In this document: piece by piece, positions 8,125 to 17,212 of the stretch
Layout: each line of letters opens with the position of its first letter
Numbering within the stretch: position 1 is the stretch's first letter
NCBI RefSeq assembly: GCF_002953715.1
Contig: NZ_CP025012.1
Location: 4,823,001 to 4,887,000, forward strand
DNA: 64,000 nt
Reading direction: 5' to 3'
Source of the DNA: Rhizobium leguminosarum
GTDB lineage: Bacteria; Pseudomonadota; Alphaproteobacteria; Rhizobiales; Rhizobiaceae
Notes under the pieces: model-generated
Database searches by the model: none
What the model was told of the DNA's origin: nothing
What the model saw: the letters and a program-made list of their open reading frames with translations, nothing else
Program-made: the position numbers and the translations under genes

Positions 8125-8345
8125 CGACCTCTCGCGCCGACCGATAGATCTGCGCCACCCCGCCCCCCGGAAAGGCCTTCGCGCCTATCAGCTTGAGAGG
8201 CATTGGCGCGGTGAGTTCGGAAAACAGCGGCAGGCCTTTGCCCAGCGCCACCGGCACCACGAACTGGTCGACCAATCCCTGGCGATAAGACTGCGGGCGA
8301 AGCGGACCAGATCGGCAATTTCCGACAGCTTGCGCTCTTTTTTTG
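8125..8345 (-). pseudogene. Decayed RibD/dihydrofolate reductase-like gene fragment
   Basis: On the minus strand one frame reads KLSEIADLVRFARSLIAR and the next, after a frameshift near 8270, reads GLVDQFVVPVALGKGLPLF followed by APMPLKLIGAKAFPGG. This is the C-terminal half of a RibD_C/DHFR-like protein (GLVDEF..P..LGKG..LF pattern). The N-terminal half and a start codon are missing. An intact relative of the same superfamily lies at 9568, on the other side of an AraC gene. I see nothing coherent in 7937-8124. Confidence 0.6.
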
Positions 8346-8477
8346 CCGCGTGCCGTAGATAAGACTTGCCTGTAAGCGGTCGTCGGAAGTTTTCGGCTGA
8401 TCCACGCCGAACCGCAAGATCGGCCGAGCCCGGTATGGCCGCCAGCGATTAGATGGAGCCGCCACGGAGGAGGGACG

Positions 8478-9359
8478 ATGAAGACGGCGCTTCAAAACTA
8501 TCAGGTCCGGATGCGGCGGGTGCTGGACTATATTGACCGGCATCTTGATCGTGATCTGGACTTGGAAACGGTAAGCCGTGTTGCGGCCTTTTCAAAGTTT
8601 CATTTCCACCGGCAGTTTACGGCGACCTTCGGATTGTCCGTGCATCGCTATGTCCAGCTTGCCCGTCTGAAGCGTGCATCGCACCGGCTGGCCTACAGGG
8701 ACGCCCAAAGCGTCACTGACATAGCGATGGATGCCGGTTACGAAGCACCGGATGCCTTCGCCCGCGCCTTCCGGCAACGGTTCGGGCAATCGCCTTCGTC
8801 GTTCCGGAAATCTCCCGACTGGGAGCCGTGGCTTGCGGCCTTCGGGCCTCTCGACAACGCAAGGAGCAAGCTCATGCAGAAAACTTTTACCACTGACGAC
8901 GTGAAGATTCGCGATGTGCCGCCCACGCCGGTGGCGATCATGGAGCACCGGGGCGACCCGGCGACGCTCGGCGCCACCATTCAGCGGTTCATCGCCTGGC
9001 GCGTAGCCGCTGGCCTGCACCCCAAGACAAGTCCGACCTTCAATGTCTGGCGTTCCGAGCGGCGTCCTGCGTCGCCTGCCGATTATAGCGTGGACCTTTG
9101 TGTCGGGACCGACCAACCGATCGAGGCGAACGGCGAAGAGATCAAAGCCGGCGAGATCCCTGGCGGACGCTGCGCGGTGCTGCGTGTCGTCGGCAACACC
9201 GACAATCTGGAGCCCGCCGCACTCTACCTTTATCGCGACTGGCTTCCGGTGAGCGGCGAGGAAGCACGTGATTTCCCGATCTATTGCCAGCGGCTGAGCT
9301 TCTTCCCGGAGGTGGCGGAGCATGAGGCGGTGGCGGAGTTGTTTCTGCCGCTGAAATAG
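8478..9359 (+). CDS. AraC family regulator with GyrI-like effector domain
   Basis: A 293-residue protein. Residues about 8-110 form an N-terminal AraC double helix-turn-helix (FSKFHFHRQFTATFG; AMDAGYEAPDAFARAFRQRFG). A GyrI-like small-molecule-binding domain follows (about 135-293; VPPTPVAIMEHRGDPATLG, GRCAVLRVVG). This is the Rob/SoxS-like architecture used to sense lipophilic compounds. A strong ribosome-binding site, GGAGGAGGG, precedes the ATG. The intact DHFR-like gene downstream could be a target. Confidence 0.9.
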   Translation: MKTALQNYQVRMRRVLDYIDRHLDRDLDLETVSRVAAFSKFHFHRQFTATFGLSVHRYVQLARLKRASHRLAYRDAQSVTDIAMDAGYEAPDAFARAFRQRFGQSPSSFRKSPDWEPWLAAFGPLDNARSKLMQKTFTTDDVKIRDVPPTPVAIMEHRGDPATLGATIQRFIAWRVAAGLHPKTSPTFNVWRSERRPASPADYSVDLCVGTDQPIEANGEEIKAGEIPGGRCAVLRVVGNTDNLEPAALYLYRDWLPVSGEEARDFPIYCQRLSFFPEVAEHEAVAELFLPLK

Positions 9360-9510
9360 CGCCCTGTGATGACGGCTTGTCCATTCTGATCGTTGGAAGC
9401 GGACAGGCCGTTGTCCACCCCAGACCGGCGGTTGGCGACCATCAGGTCGCGGATTTATGCGCACTCAAAAACCAATTGCGATATAAAACCAGTTGAGCTA
9501 ACTTACAACC

Positions 9511-9527
9511 GATTGCATAATGCAATC
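9511..9527. promoter_or_regulatory. 17-bp perfect palindrome upstream of the DHFR-like gene
   Basis: GATTGCAT-A-ATGCAATC is a perfect 8-1-8 inverted repeat 40 bp before the ATG at 9568, in a locally AT-rich stretch. Size and symmetry fit an operator for a dimeric MarR- or GntR-type repressor. No such gene is adjacent. Confidence 0.5.
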
Positions 9528-9567
9528 AGGCCTGCGCGGATGTGCCGTTTGAGGAAAGGAAGTGAGT

Positions 9568-10098
<531 letters not shown>

Positions 10099-10177
10099 TC
10101 TCGCATCTCGCCAGATGAAAATCGCCGCTCGGCTTCCGATGGGATGACGGCAGGCGTCGCCGGCGACCCGCCGGGCG

Positions 10178-11074
10178 TCAGTCGCGCGATATGGAGAGCC
10201 CCGCGAGAAGCGGAGCGTAGGCGGAGAGCCTGCTGGATACGAACTCAGTGAAGAGCCGGACGCGCTTCGTCTTGCGTGTCTCCCCCTGTGTGAGAAGCCA
10301 GAGCGTTCCATGCATGTGCAGGTCGCTGCCCGGTACCCTCACCAATAGGGGGTCGGCATCTCCGACGAAGCACGGCAGCGTCGTCATCCCGAGCCCTTGC
10401 CGTACCGCAACGATCTGCGCCTCGCCGTCCGTGGTCCTGAACGGAACCCCCGTGGTGCGAACCTCACCCTCGCTGGCCCAATCAGGAATTCCATGAATGC
10501 TTATGACGATCCACCGGATGGGATCCGGCGCGCCCGCACGCCATGCGGCCAGTCGATCGCGAGACATGTAGACGCCGCTGAAGAGCTCCGGTCCCTTCAG
10601 GCCGTGAAGATTGAGCGGCAGGGTTTTGCGGTCGTAAACGACGCGGATCGCAACATCGGCCTCTCGGTTGGTCAGATTTGCCAGCTCGCCGGACGACACG
10701 ATTTCCATCTCGATATCAGGATGCAGAAGCGCGAAATCGGCGAGATCAGGCATGAGCAGATGTGTCGCAAGGGTCGGCGCCAACGTCACCCGCAGAAGCC
10801 CGCGCACGCTCTGGTCGCGCCCGAAGACGCGCGTCTCCAGCTGGTGCGACGACGCTTCCATCTGGTTCGCGAGCTCGAGGACCTCCTCACCCGCAGCCGT
10901 CAGGCGGTAGCCCGAAGGCAACTTTTCAAACATCTGCGCCCCGAGGCGTTCCTCGAGCTGAGCGATGCGTCGCAGCACGGTCGAGTGATACACCCCGAGG
11001 CCCTCGGCGGCAGCCCGCACTGAGCCTCCGCGCGCCACGGCAAGAAAGTAGCGAATGTCATCCCAGTCGATCAT
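10178..11074 (-). CDS. LysR family transcriptional regulator
   Basis: A 298-residue LysR protein. The N-terminal helix-turn-helix (WDDIRYFLAVARGGSVRAAA, GVYHSTVLRRIAQLEERLG) is of the single-gene AphB/DsdC-like type. The effector domain starts near residue 90. Start set at ATG 11074; a GTG five codons upstream is possible. Divergent from an SDR gene across 276 bp, its likely target. Confidence 0.88.
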   Translation of the reverse strand: MIDWDDIRYFLAVARGGSVRAAAEGLGVYHSTVLRRIAQLEERLGAQMFEKLPSGYRLTAAGEEVLELANQMEASSHQLETRVFGRDQSVRGLLRVTLAPTLATHLLMPDLADFALLHPDIEMEIVSSGELANLTNREADVAIRVVYDRKTLPLNLHGLKGPELFSGVYMSRDRLAAWRAGAPDPIRWIVISIHGIPDWASEGEVRTTGVPFRTTDGEAQIVAVRQGLGMTTLPCFVGDADPLLVRVPGSDLHMHGTLWLLTQGETRKTKRVRLFTEFVSSRLSAYAPLLAGLSISRD

Positions 11075-11350
11075 GGTGCAATCCGGCACCGCGCGGTGCG
11101 CCTTCCAAAGCCCGTATCTAACGCATTCGTACAGCAGTACAGGCTGTCATCATAGCTTATGTCGACGAGCGCGGCCCAATTCCAAACGGCGGACACCAAT
11201 CGTCGCGGCTGGCGTCAGTCGTCTAGCCGGATCGATTTTGCACCACCGATGTGCGCGCTTCCGCACTCAACGCCTGACCCCGGCGGACCCATCTTGAGGG
11301 TCTCGGGGGCGTCCCCGAACGACCAAAGGCAGAGCCTGGAAGGAGAAGTC

Positions 11351-12085
11351 ATGGGAAAGCTTGAAGGTAAGGTTGCAGTCATCACGGGTGGGTCGAGCGG
11401 CATGGCGCTGGCGAGCGCCAAGCGGTTCGTTGAAGAAGGCGCATATGTTTTCATCACGGGCCGCAGACAGGAATCGCTGGACGAGGCCGTCAAGCTGATC
11501 GGCCGGAACGTAACCGGCGTGCGCGGCGACGCGTCCAATCTCGAAGACATCGACCGTCTGTTCGACACGGTCAAGCGGGAAAAGGGCAGGATCGACATCC
11601 TGTACGCGAGCGCCGGCACGGGCGAAGCCGTCCCACTGGGCGAGATAACCGAGCAGCATTTCGACGCGACCTTCAACCTGAATACGCGGGGCACGCTGTT
11701 TACGGTTCAGAAGGCGTTGCCGCTGTTCAACGATGGCGGATCGATCTTCATGACCGGGTCAGTTGCTTCGCTGAAAGGTTTTCCTGGTTACAGCGTGTAT
11801 GCGGCGAGCAAGGCGGCGCTGCACGCGTTCGCACGCGGATGGCTCAACGAACTCAAGGGCAGGAATATCCGGGTGAACGTGTTGCATCCGGGGCCGATCG
11901 CCACACCGATGCAGGACCAAGTTCTCACCGAGGAGGCGAAGCAAATGTTCGAATCCCTGATCCCGCGGGGAAAGATGGGTCGTCCTGAGGAAATTGCGGC
12001 GGCCGCGCTGTTTCTTGCTTCAGACGATTCGAGCTTCGTGAATGGGGTGGAGTTGTCTGTCGACGGCGGCTTCTCGGCCATCTGA
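11351..12085 (+). CDS. SDR family oxidoreductase with altered glycine motif
   Basis: A 244-residue short-chain dehydrogenase with the catalytic YxxxK (Tyr150, Lys154), the Ser region TGSVAS (135-140) and the C-terminal VNGVELSVDGG. The cofactor loop reads TGGSSGMA at 12-19, so the last glycine of TGxxxGxG is Ala, and NNAG is replaced by YASAG. It is preceded by GGAGAAG and divergent from LysR 10178. It forms a probable pair with the oxidoreductase at 12240. Substrate unknown. Confidence 0.88.
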   Translation: MGKLEGKVAVITGGSSGMALASAKRFVEEGAYVFITGRRQESLDEAVKLIGRNVTGVRGDASNLEDIDRLFDTVKREKGRIDILYASAGTGEAVPLGEITEQHFDATFNLNTRGTLFTVQKALPLFNDGGSIFMTGSVASLKGFPGYSVYAASKAALHAFARGWLNELKGRNIRVNVLHPGPIATPMQDQVLTEEAKQMFESLIPRGKMGRPEEIAAAALFLASDDSSFVNGVELSVDGGFSAI

Positions 12086-12239
12086 AATCGCGCCGGATTG
12101 CCGGAAGCCGCTGACCGTCCGGCCGCGCCGAAGTCGTTCACGGCGGGACGTCTACGCGAAGGTCGCCACACAGCGGAACGGATAACCCAGCGCCGTTGAA
12201 GGCCGGGGAATCAATATCAACACGGATCGGAGAAGCACT

Positions 12240-12839
12240 ATGAGCTATGCGATTGTAGGATTCGGTAAGATAGGCCAGGCTCTCGCCCACGCCTTCGCCC
12301 GTAAAAACATCAAGGTGGCCGTCGCGAGCCGCCGGCCGCCCGAGGCGCTGGCGCCGCAGGCTAGGGCGATTGGGCCCACGGTCGTCGCCAAGTCGCTGCG
12401 GGATGCACTCGAGGCCGACACGATCATCCTTGCGGTTCCGTTCGGCGAGCATCGCGAGGTTGCGAAGGCCCTGCCGAGCTGGAAAGGCAAGACGGTCATC
12501 GATGCGATGAACGCATTTCCCGTCCCTGAAGAGCTGGACGGCCTCCCGTCCTCCGCCTTCGTCGCGAAATCGTTCACCGGCGCCAAGTTCGTGAAAGGGT
12601 TCAATCACTTGATTGCAGCTACCCTGGCTACCGATCCGGTCGTCGAGGGCGGCCATCGGGTCGTCTTTCTGTCGAGCGATGACGAGGACGCGATCGCTCC
12701 CGTGGCGGATTTGGCCAAACAGCTCGGGTTCGCACCGGTAAAGCTGGGAAAGCTCAACGAGGGTGGCGCGCTGGTGCACGCACGCGGCCGCACTTGGGGC
12801 CAGCTCATCTTCCAGGATTTGTTCAAGAAGGAGCAGTAA
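12240..12839 (+). CDS. NADPH-dependent F420 reductase-like / NAD(P)-binding protein
   Basis: A 199-residue Rossmann protein. It begins MSYAIVGFGKIGQALAHAFA (GxGxxG dinucleotide loop) followed by SRRPPE, which suggests NADP binding. Later motifs ILAVPFGEH and FVKGFNHL fit the NPD/coenzyme F420-dependent NADP oxidoreductase family. Rhizobia are not known for F420, so a different partner is likely. It follows the SDR gene on the same strand after 154 bp. Confidence 0.78.
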   Translation: MSYAIVGFGKIGQALAHAFARKNIKVAVASRRPPEALAPQARAIGPTVVAKSLRDALEADTIILAVPFGEHREVAKALPSWKGKTVIDAMNAFPVPEELDGLPSSAFVAKSFTGAKFVKGFNHLIAATLATDPVVEGGHRVVFLSSDDEDAIAPVADLAKQLGFAPVKLGKLNEGGALVHARGRTWGQLIFQDLFKKEQ

Positions 12840-12873
12840 TCGATCTACGGCCGTGTGATCGGCGCTGAGAACT

Positions 12874-12910
12874 GGTCGCGCGCGCTAACGTCTTCGAGCA
12901 GCGCGCGACC
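12874..12910 (+). terminator. Long GC-rich hairpin after the F420-reductase-like gene
   Basis: Perfect 10-bp arms GGTCGCGCGC (12874-12883) and GCGCGCGACC (12901-12910), extendable by three pairs with one bulge, lie 35 bp after the stop codon. No U-tract. The rest of the 246-bp gap to guaA holds only a weak LysR-like remnant. Confidence 0.4.
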
Positions 12911-13085
12911 GAATACTTGAAGTCACAAAGTCGCGAAGGTTGGGGTGGGCTGACGGCGTATAGGCGCCGTTCGAAGAGCGGGGAGACGCCCGACAGGGTC
13001 GCATAGAATCTATCGACTGCTATCGATGACCTAGGACTCGCGCGAGTGTCCTCTACTATCCGATACTACTCCACGGTATTCCCCT

Positions 13086-14648
13086 TCACTCCCACTCGAT
13101 CGTGCCAGGCGGTTTCGACGTAACATCGTAGACCACGCGGTTGATGCCGCGCACCTCGTTGATGATACGGGTCGCGGCGCGGCCGAGGAATTCCATGTCG
13201 TAGTGGTAGAAGTCCGCCGTCATGCCGTCGACGGAGGTGACGGCGCGCAGCGCACAGACGAATTCATAGGTGCGCCCGTCGCCCATGACGCCGACGGTTT
13301 GGACGGGCAGCAGCACGGCGAAGGCCTGCCAGATGGCGTCGTAGAGGCCGGCCTTGCGGATTTCGTCGAGATAGATCGCATCGGCCTCGCGCAGGATCTC
13401 CAGCTTTTCGCGGGTGATGCCGCCGGGGCAGCGGATCGCAAGGCCGGGGCCTGGGAAAGGGTGGCGGCCGATGAAGCTGTCGGGCAGGCCGAGCTCGCGG
13501 CCGAGTGCGCGCACCTCGTCCTTGAAGAGCTCGCGCAGCGGTTCGACGAGCTGCATCTTCATGCGCTCCGGCAGGCCGCCGACATTGTGGTGCGATTTGA
13601 TCGTCACCGACGGGCCGCCGGTGAAGGAAACGCTCTCGATCACGTCGGGATAGAGCGTGCCCTGGCCGAGGAAGTCGGCGCCGCCGAGCTTCTTTGCCTC
13701 TTCCTCGAAGGTTTCGATGAACAGCCGGCCGATGATCTTGCGCTTGGTTTCCGGGTCGCTGACGCCTTCGAGTTCGCCGATGAAGCGATCGGCGGCATCG
13801 ACGTGCAGCAGGTGCAGATTGTAATGCTCGCGGAACATGGCGACGACGCCGGCCGCCTCGTCCTTGCGCATCAGGCCGTGGTCGACGAGGATGCAGGTCA
13901 ACTGGTCGCCGACGGCCTCGTGGATCAAGAGGGCTGCGACGGAACTGTCGACGCCGCCCGAAAGCGCGCAGATGACACGCTTGTCGCCCACCTGCGCGCG
14001 GATCTGCTCGACCGCCTTCTGGCGATAGGCCGACATCGACCAGTCGCCCTTGATGCCGGCAATGTTGTGAATGAAATTGCCGATCAGCTTGGCGCCATCA
14101 GGCGTATGCACGACCTCGGGATGGAACTGCACGCCGTAATATTTGCGCTTCTCGTCAGCGATGAAGGCGTAGGGCGCGTTGGAGGAGGTGGCGACGACCT
14201 CGAAACCATCCGGCAGCGCGGTGACGCGGTCGCCATGGCTCATCCAGACCTGGTGGCGCGAGCCGGAGGACCAGAGGCCCTCGAACAGCTGGCAGTCCCT
14301 GTCGACCTCAAGGAAGGCACGGCCGAATTCGCGGTGATGGCCGCTCTCGACCTTGCCGCCGAGCTGCATGCACATCGTCTGCTGGCCGTAGCAGATGCCG
14401 AAGACCGGCAGGCCGCTGTCGAAGATGATCTGAGGCGCTCGCGGCGATCCCTCGTCCACTGTCGAAGCCGGGCTGCCGGACAGGATCACGGCCTTCGGCT
14501 GCAGGCGCCGAAAGGCCTCTTCGGCCGATTGGAAGGGGACGATCTCGCAATAGACACCGGCCTCGCGCACGCGTCGTGCGATGAGCTGGGTCACCTGGCT
14601 GCCGAAATCGACGATGAGAACGGAGTCGGGATGTGCTGTCTGGGTCAT
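13086..14648 (-). CDS. guaA: GMP synthase (glutamine-hydrolysing)
   Basis: Converts XMP, ATP and glutamine to GMP, the last step of guanine nucleotide synthesis. The full-length 520-residue protein has an N-terminal class I amidotransferase domain (FGICYGQQ, nucleophile Cys86; later HPEV). It then has an ATP-pyrophosphatase domain with the P-loop SGGVDSS and a C-terminal dimerisation domain ending KPPGTIEWE. Monocistronic in appearance. Confidence 0.98.
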   Translation of the reverse strand: MTQTAHPDSVLIVDFGSQVTQLIARRVREAGVYCEIVPFQSAEEAFRRLQPKAVILSGSPASTVDEGSPRAPQIIFDSGLPVFGICYGQQTMCMQLGGKVESGHHREFGRAFLEVDRDCQLFEGLWSSGSRHQVWMSHGDRVTALPDGFEVVATSSNAPYAFIADEKRKYYGVQFHPEVVHTPDGAKLIGNFIHNIAGIKGDWSMSAYRQKAVEQIRAQVGDKRVICALSGGVDSSVAALLIHEAVGDQLTCILVDHGLMRKDEAAGVVAMFREHYNLHLLHVDAADRFIGELEGVSDPETKRKIIGRLFIETFEEEAKKLGGADFLGQGTLYPDVIESVSFTGGPSVTIKSHHNVGGLPERMKMQLVEPLRELFKDEVRALGRELGLPDSFIGRHPFPGPGLAIRCPGGITREKLEILREADAIYLDEIRKAGLYDAIWQAFAVLLPVQTVGVMGDGRTYEFVCALRAVTSVDGMTADFYHYDMEFLGRAATRIINEVRGINRVVYDVTSKPPGTIEWE

Positions 14649-14740
14649 GGCGAGGCTTTAATGAAAAGCGCTTCGCCTGGCAATCCGGGAAATCGGCGGT
14701 ATCGGGTTTTTATTGTTCCAATTGTCCCGCATTCAAGGGC

Positions 14741-15379
14741 TCAGAACCAGAAAACCCCGTCCTCCAGCGCCGTGAAAAGGCTGTCGACGCCGTAGGAGAG
14801 CTTGCGGTCGACGATGTGCAGATATTCGGTCCAGCCCGAAATATGCTGCAGCTCGACGGCGCCGTCGGATATGCCGCGAAGGCCGATCAGCGGCAGCTTG
14901 TATCCCTGGCAGGCGCGCAGCACCGCATAGGTCTCCATGTCGACCATGTCGGCGTCGATATTGGTATAGGCGGCGCCCGAGATGATGTTGCCGCCGGTAG
15001 AAAGACTTGCTTCGGCAATGCCGGGAATGCGCAGCGGCAGCTCGAGCGTTGCGGGCAGGTCGAGAAAGGGTGTCTTGCCCTTTTCGAAACCGAGCGGCGA
15101 GGCGTCCATGTCGCGGTAGGAAACCGAGGTCACCTGATAGACTTCGGTCTGCTCCAGCTTCGCGGAGCCGGCCGAGCCGAGGGACACGACGAGATCGGGC
15201 AGCTCATCGACTGCATCCAGCCGCGCCAACGTCTTGCTCAGCGCGATGGCTGCCTCGACCGGACCGACGCCGGTCATCAAAGGTTCGATGCGCGAACGCA
15301 GGAACGGACCGTATTCGGCCTCTGCCGCCATGACGAAAAGGATGGATTTCCCCGCGACCGATTTCAGTTCGAACTTCAT
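14741..15379 (-). CDS. 5'-methylthioadenosine/S-adenosylhomocysteine nucleosidase
   Basis: A 212-residue nucleosidase of the PNP/UDP phosphorylase fold that removes adenine from MTA or SAH. Signature parts are GVGPVEAAIA, LVVSLGSAG, VDMETYA (the Glu binding the ribose) and RGISD (catalytic Asp). Its ATG overlaps the TGA of the upstream thioesterase gene (ATGA), so the two are translationally coupled. Confidence 0.88.
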   Translation of the reverse strand: MKFELKSVAGKSILFVMAAEAEYGPFLRSRIEPLMTGVGPVEAAIALSKTLARLDAVDELPDLVVSLGSAGSAKLEQTEVYQVTSVSYRDMDASPLGFEKGKTPFLDLPATLELPLRIPGIAEASLSTGGNIISGAAYTNIDADMVDMETYAVLRACQGYKLPLIGLRGISDGAVELQHISGWTEYLHIVDRKLSYGVDSLFTALEDGVFWF

Positions 15380-15825
15380 CCCGTAATGCCCTCTCTACCG
15401 CGGATCACCATCATCGTTCCGGTCATGGAGGCGATGAGTTTCGCCGGCCCGTCGCTGATCGCGTAGCCTCGTCCGTCGGCGACGATGATGGTGGAGCCGG
15501 GTTTGGTGATTTCCCCGCGAAACAGGAAACGATCGCCACGCCCCGGCGACATGAGATTGACCTTGAACTCGATCGTCAGGATCGAGGCTTCCGGGTCGAT
15601 GACGCTATAGGCCGCAAAGCCGCAGGCCGAATCGAGCGCTGCGGAAATGATGCCTGCATGCAGGATTCCGTGCTGCTGTGTCAGTTTGACGTCGAAGGGT
15701 AGCTCGATCTCGACGACGCCGTGCTCGACGCGCGTCAGCTCCGCGCCGATCGTTTCCATCGCCGCCTGCCGCGCAAAATTACGGCGGATTCGCGCGCGGA
15801 AATCGCCCCTGTCAGTCTCGCTCAT
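15376..15825 (-). CDS. PaaI family thioesterase (hotdog fold)
   Basis: A 149-residue hotdog-fold protein. The motif QQHGILHAGIISAALDSACGFAA is seen in pieces around residues 52-75, with the HGG-like catalytic region and Asp in the long helix. Members hydrolyse acyl-CoA esters. Start ATG 15825. It overlaps the nucleosidase gene by four bases, and the pair forms an operon. The 254 bp upstream, up to the divergent DUF2252 gene, hold the promoters but no recognisable gene. Confidence 0.85.
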   Translation of the reverse strand: MSETDRGDFRARIRRNFARQAAMETIGAELTRVEHGVVEIELPFDVKLTQQHGILHAGIISAALDSACGFAAYSVIDPEASILTIEFKVNLMSPGRGDRFLFRGEITKPGSTIIVADGRGYAISDGPAKLIASMTGTMMVIRGREGITG

Positions 15826-16079
15826 GTCTGCCCCTCTTGCAGCCGCGAAATTGGCATGGCGCGCCGCATTCGACAAGCTGGACATTGCTGAAATCGGTCT
15901 GGGCGGCGATGGAAACCCGGGACCGTGTCGCCGGGGCAACCTTTCACCTTTCCGTCGCCGTGCACGCTGGTACCGCTGGCCAGTACCGGCGGATTGTGGC
16001 GATCCGATGCGAAGACGATTGCAGCTTCGCGCGGCGCGCGTATTCTCCGCATCGCGTCGCGAAATGATGGAGTGCCGGC

Positions 16080-17156
16080 ATGACGACGATATCGCAATCG
16101 GTCCGGAATTTCGAGACCTGGCTGGCCGGCGAACTCGGCGACGATCTCGTCAAGGACGATCTGCGGGAGAAGCACGAGAAGATGCGAAGCGGCGATTTCG
16201 TCTTCCTGCGCGCCACCTATTGGCGCTGGTGCGAGATCATCCTCGATATCTGCCCGGAACTGTCAGGCGCGCCTGAGGTGCTGGCGATCGGCGACACGCA
16301 TCTGGAGAATTTCGGCACATGGCGCGATACCGAGGGCCGGCTCGTCTGGGGCGTCAATGATTTCGACGACGCGGCGATGATGCCCTATGCATTTGATCTC
16401 GTCCGCCTTGCGGCAAGCGCCATCCTGGCGCGCGGCGACGACGGTCCCTCCGTTCGCATGATCGGCGAATTGATCTTGAGCGGCTATCGCCGGGGCCTTG
16501 AAAATCCGTTGCCCGTCATCCTCGAGCGCGACCACAAATGGCTGCGCAAGGCGCTGATGCTGCCGAATTCCGAACGCCGGGAATTCTGGGAGAAATACGA
16601 AATGTTGCTTCCCGGCAGCAAGCCGCCGCCATCAGCCTATGTCCAGGCGCTCGCAGACGCTCTGCCGTTGGGGTCAGGATCCTTCGTGGCGAAGCCACGC
16701 AGTGGCGGCACCGGCAGCCTCGGCCGGCCGCGTTTCGTCGCCTATGCCGAATGGCAGGGTGGGCCGGTGCTGCGTGAGGCAAAGGCGCTGCTGCCGTCCG
16801 TCTGGTCGCTTCGCCACCGGCCGCAGGACGTGGCGATCCATGCAAGCGAGATCGCCAATGGGCGGGCGCGCTCTGCCGATCCGCATTACCGGGTCTCCGG
16901 CCGCATCCTCCTGCGCCGGCTCTCGCCGAACAGCTGCAAGATCGAAATCGACCGGCATCCCGAGATCCTGCTTTCGCCGACGATGCTGGAACTGATGGGC
17001 TTTGAGATCGCCAATTGCCATTGCGATGATGCAGTGGCGGTTGCGGCGATCCTGAAGGATTTGGCGGCGCGGGGAAACGACTGGCTGCACGAGGCGGCAA
17101 GGGCCGCGGCATCGAGCGTCAGCGCCGAGCAAAAAGCCTATTCCCGCGCCGGCTAA
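16080..17156 (+). CDS. DUF2252 family protein
   Basis: A 358-residue protein with the DUF2252 hallmarks: FLRATYWRWCE near residue 42, then GDTHLENFGTW and NDFDDAAMMPYAFDLVRLAAS. These resemble the HxDxxxxN and DFD elements of kinase-like (APH-fold) phosphotransferases, so nucleotide-dependent phosphotransfer is plausible but unproven. It stands alone, divergent from the thioesterase and convergent with the DUF1513 gene across a palindromic repeat. Confidence 0.83.
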   Translation: MTTISQSVRNFETWLAGELGDDLVKDDLREKHEKMRSGDFVFLRATYWRWCEIILDICPELSGAPEVLAIGDTHLENFGTWRDTEGRLVWGVNDFDDAAMMPYAFDLVRLAASAILARGDDGPSVRMIGELILSGYRRGLENPLPVILERDHKWLRKALMLPNSERREFWEKYEMLLPGSKPPPSAYVQALADALPLGSGSFVAKPRSGGTGSLGRPRFVAYAEWQGGPVLREAKALLPSVWSLRHRPQDVAIHASEIANGRARSADPHYRVSGRILLRRLSPNSCKIEIDRHPEILLSPTMLELMGFEIANCHCDDAVAVAAILKDLAARGNDWLHEAARAAASSVSAEQKAYSRAG

Positions 17157-17204
17157 AGCAATTCCAGCAAAAGTGTGCAGCGGTTTTGCGTCCGGAATTG
17201 CGCT
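17156..17204 (+). repeat. Dispersed palindromic intergenic repeat, copy 2 (type A)
   Basis: Arms GCAATTCC (17158-17165) and GGAATTGC (17194-17201) enclose a core with GTGCAGCGGTTTTGCG. It is almost identical to the copy at 41836. It lies between the stop codons of the convergent DUF2252 and DUF1513 genes and would fold into a hairpin in either transcript. Confidence 0.8.
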
Positions 17205-17212
17205 TCTCTGAT

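Noticed and set aside
13030..13065. Possible LysR C-terminal remnant (CCTCTACTATCC, as in LYYP of the LysR genes)
   Set aside because: The match is about a dozen bases with no extended similarity on either side.
13203..14795. 530-codon open frame on the plus strand
   Set aside because: It lies antisense to guaA, an unmistakable gene; the composition is a mirror of guaA codon bias and no family motif is visible.
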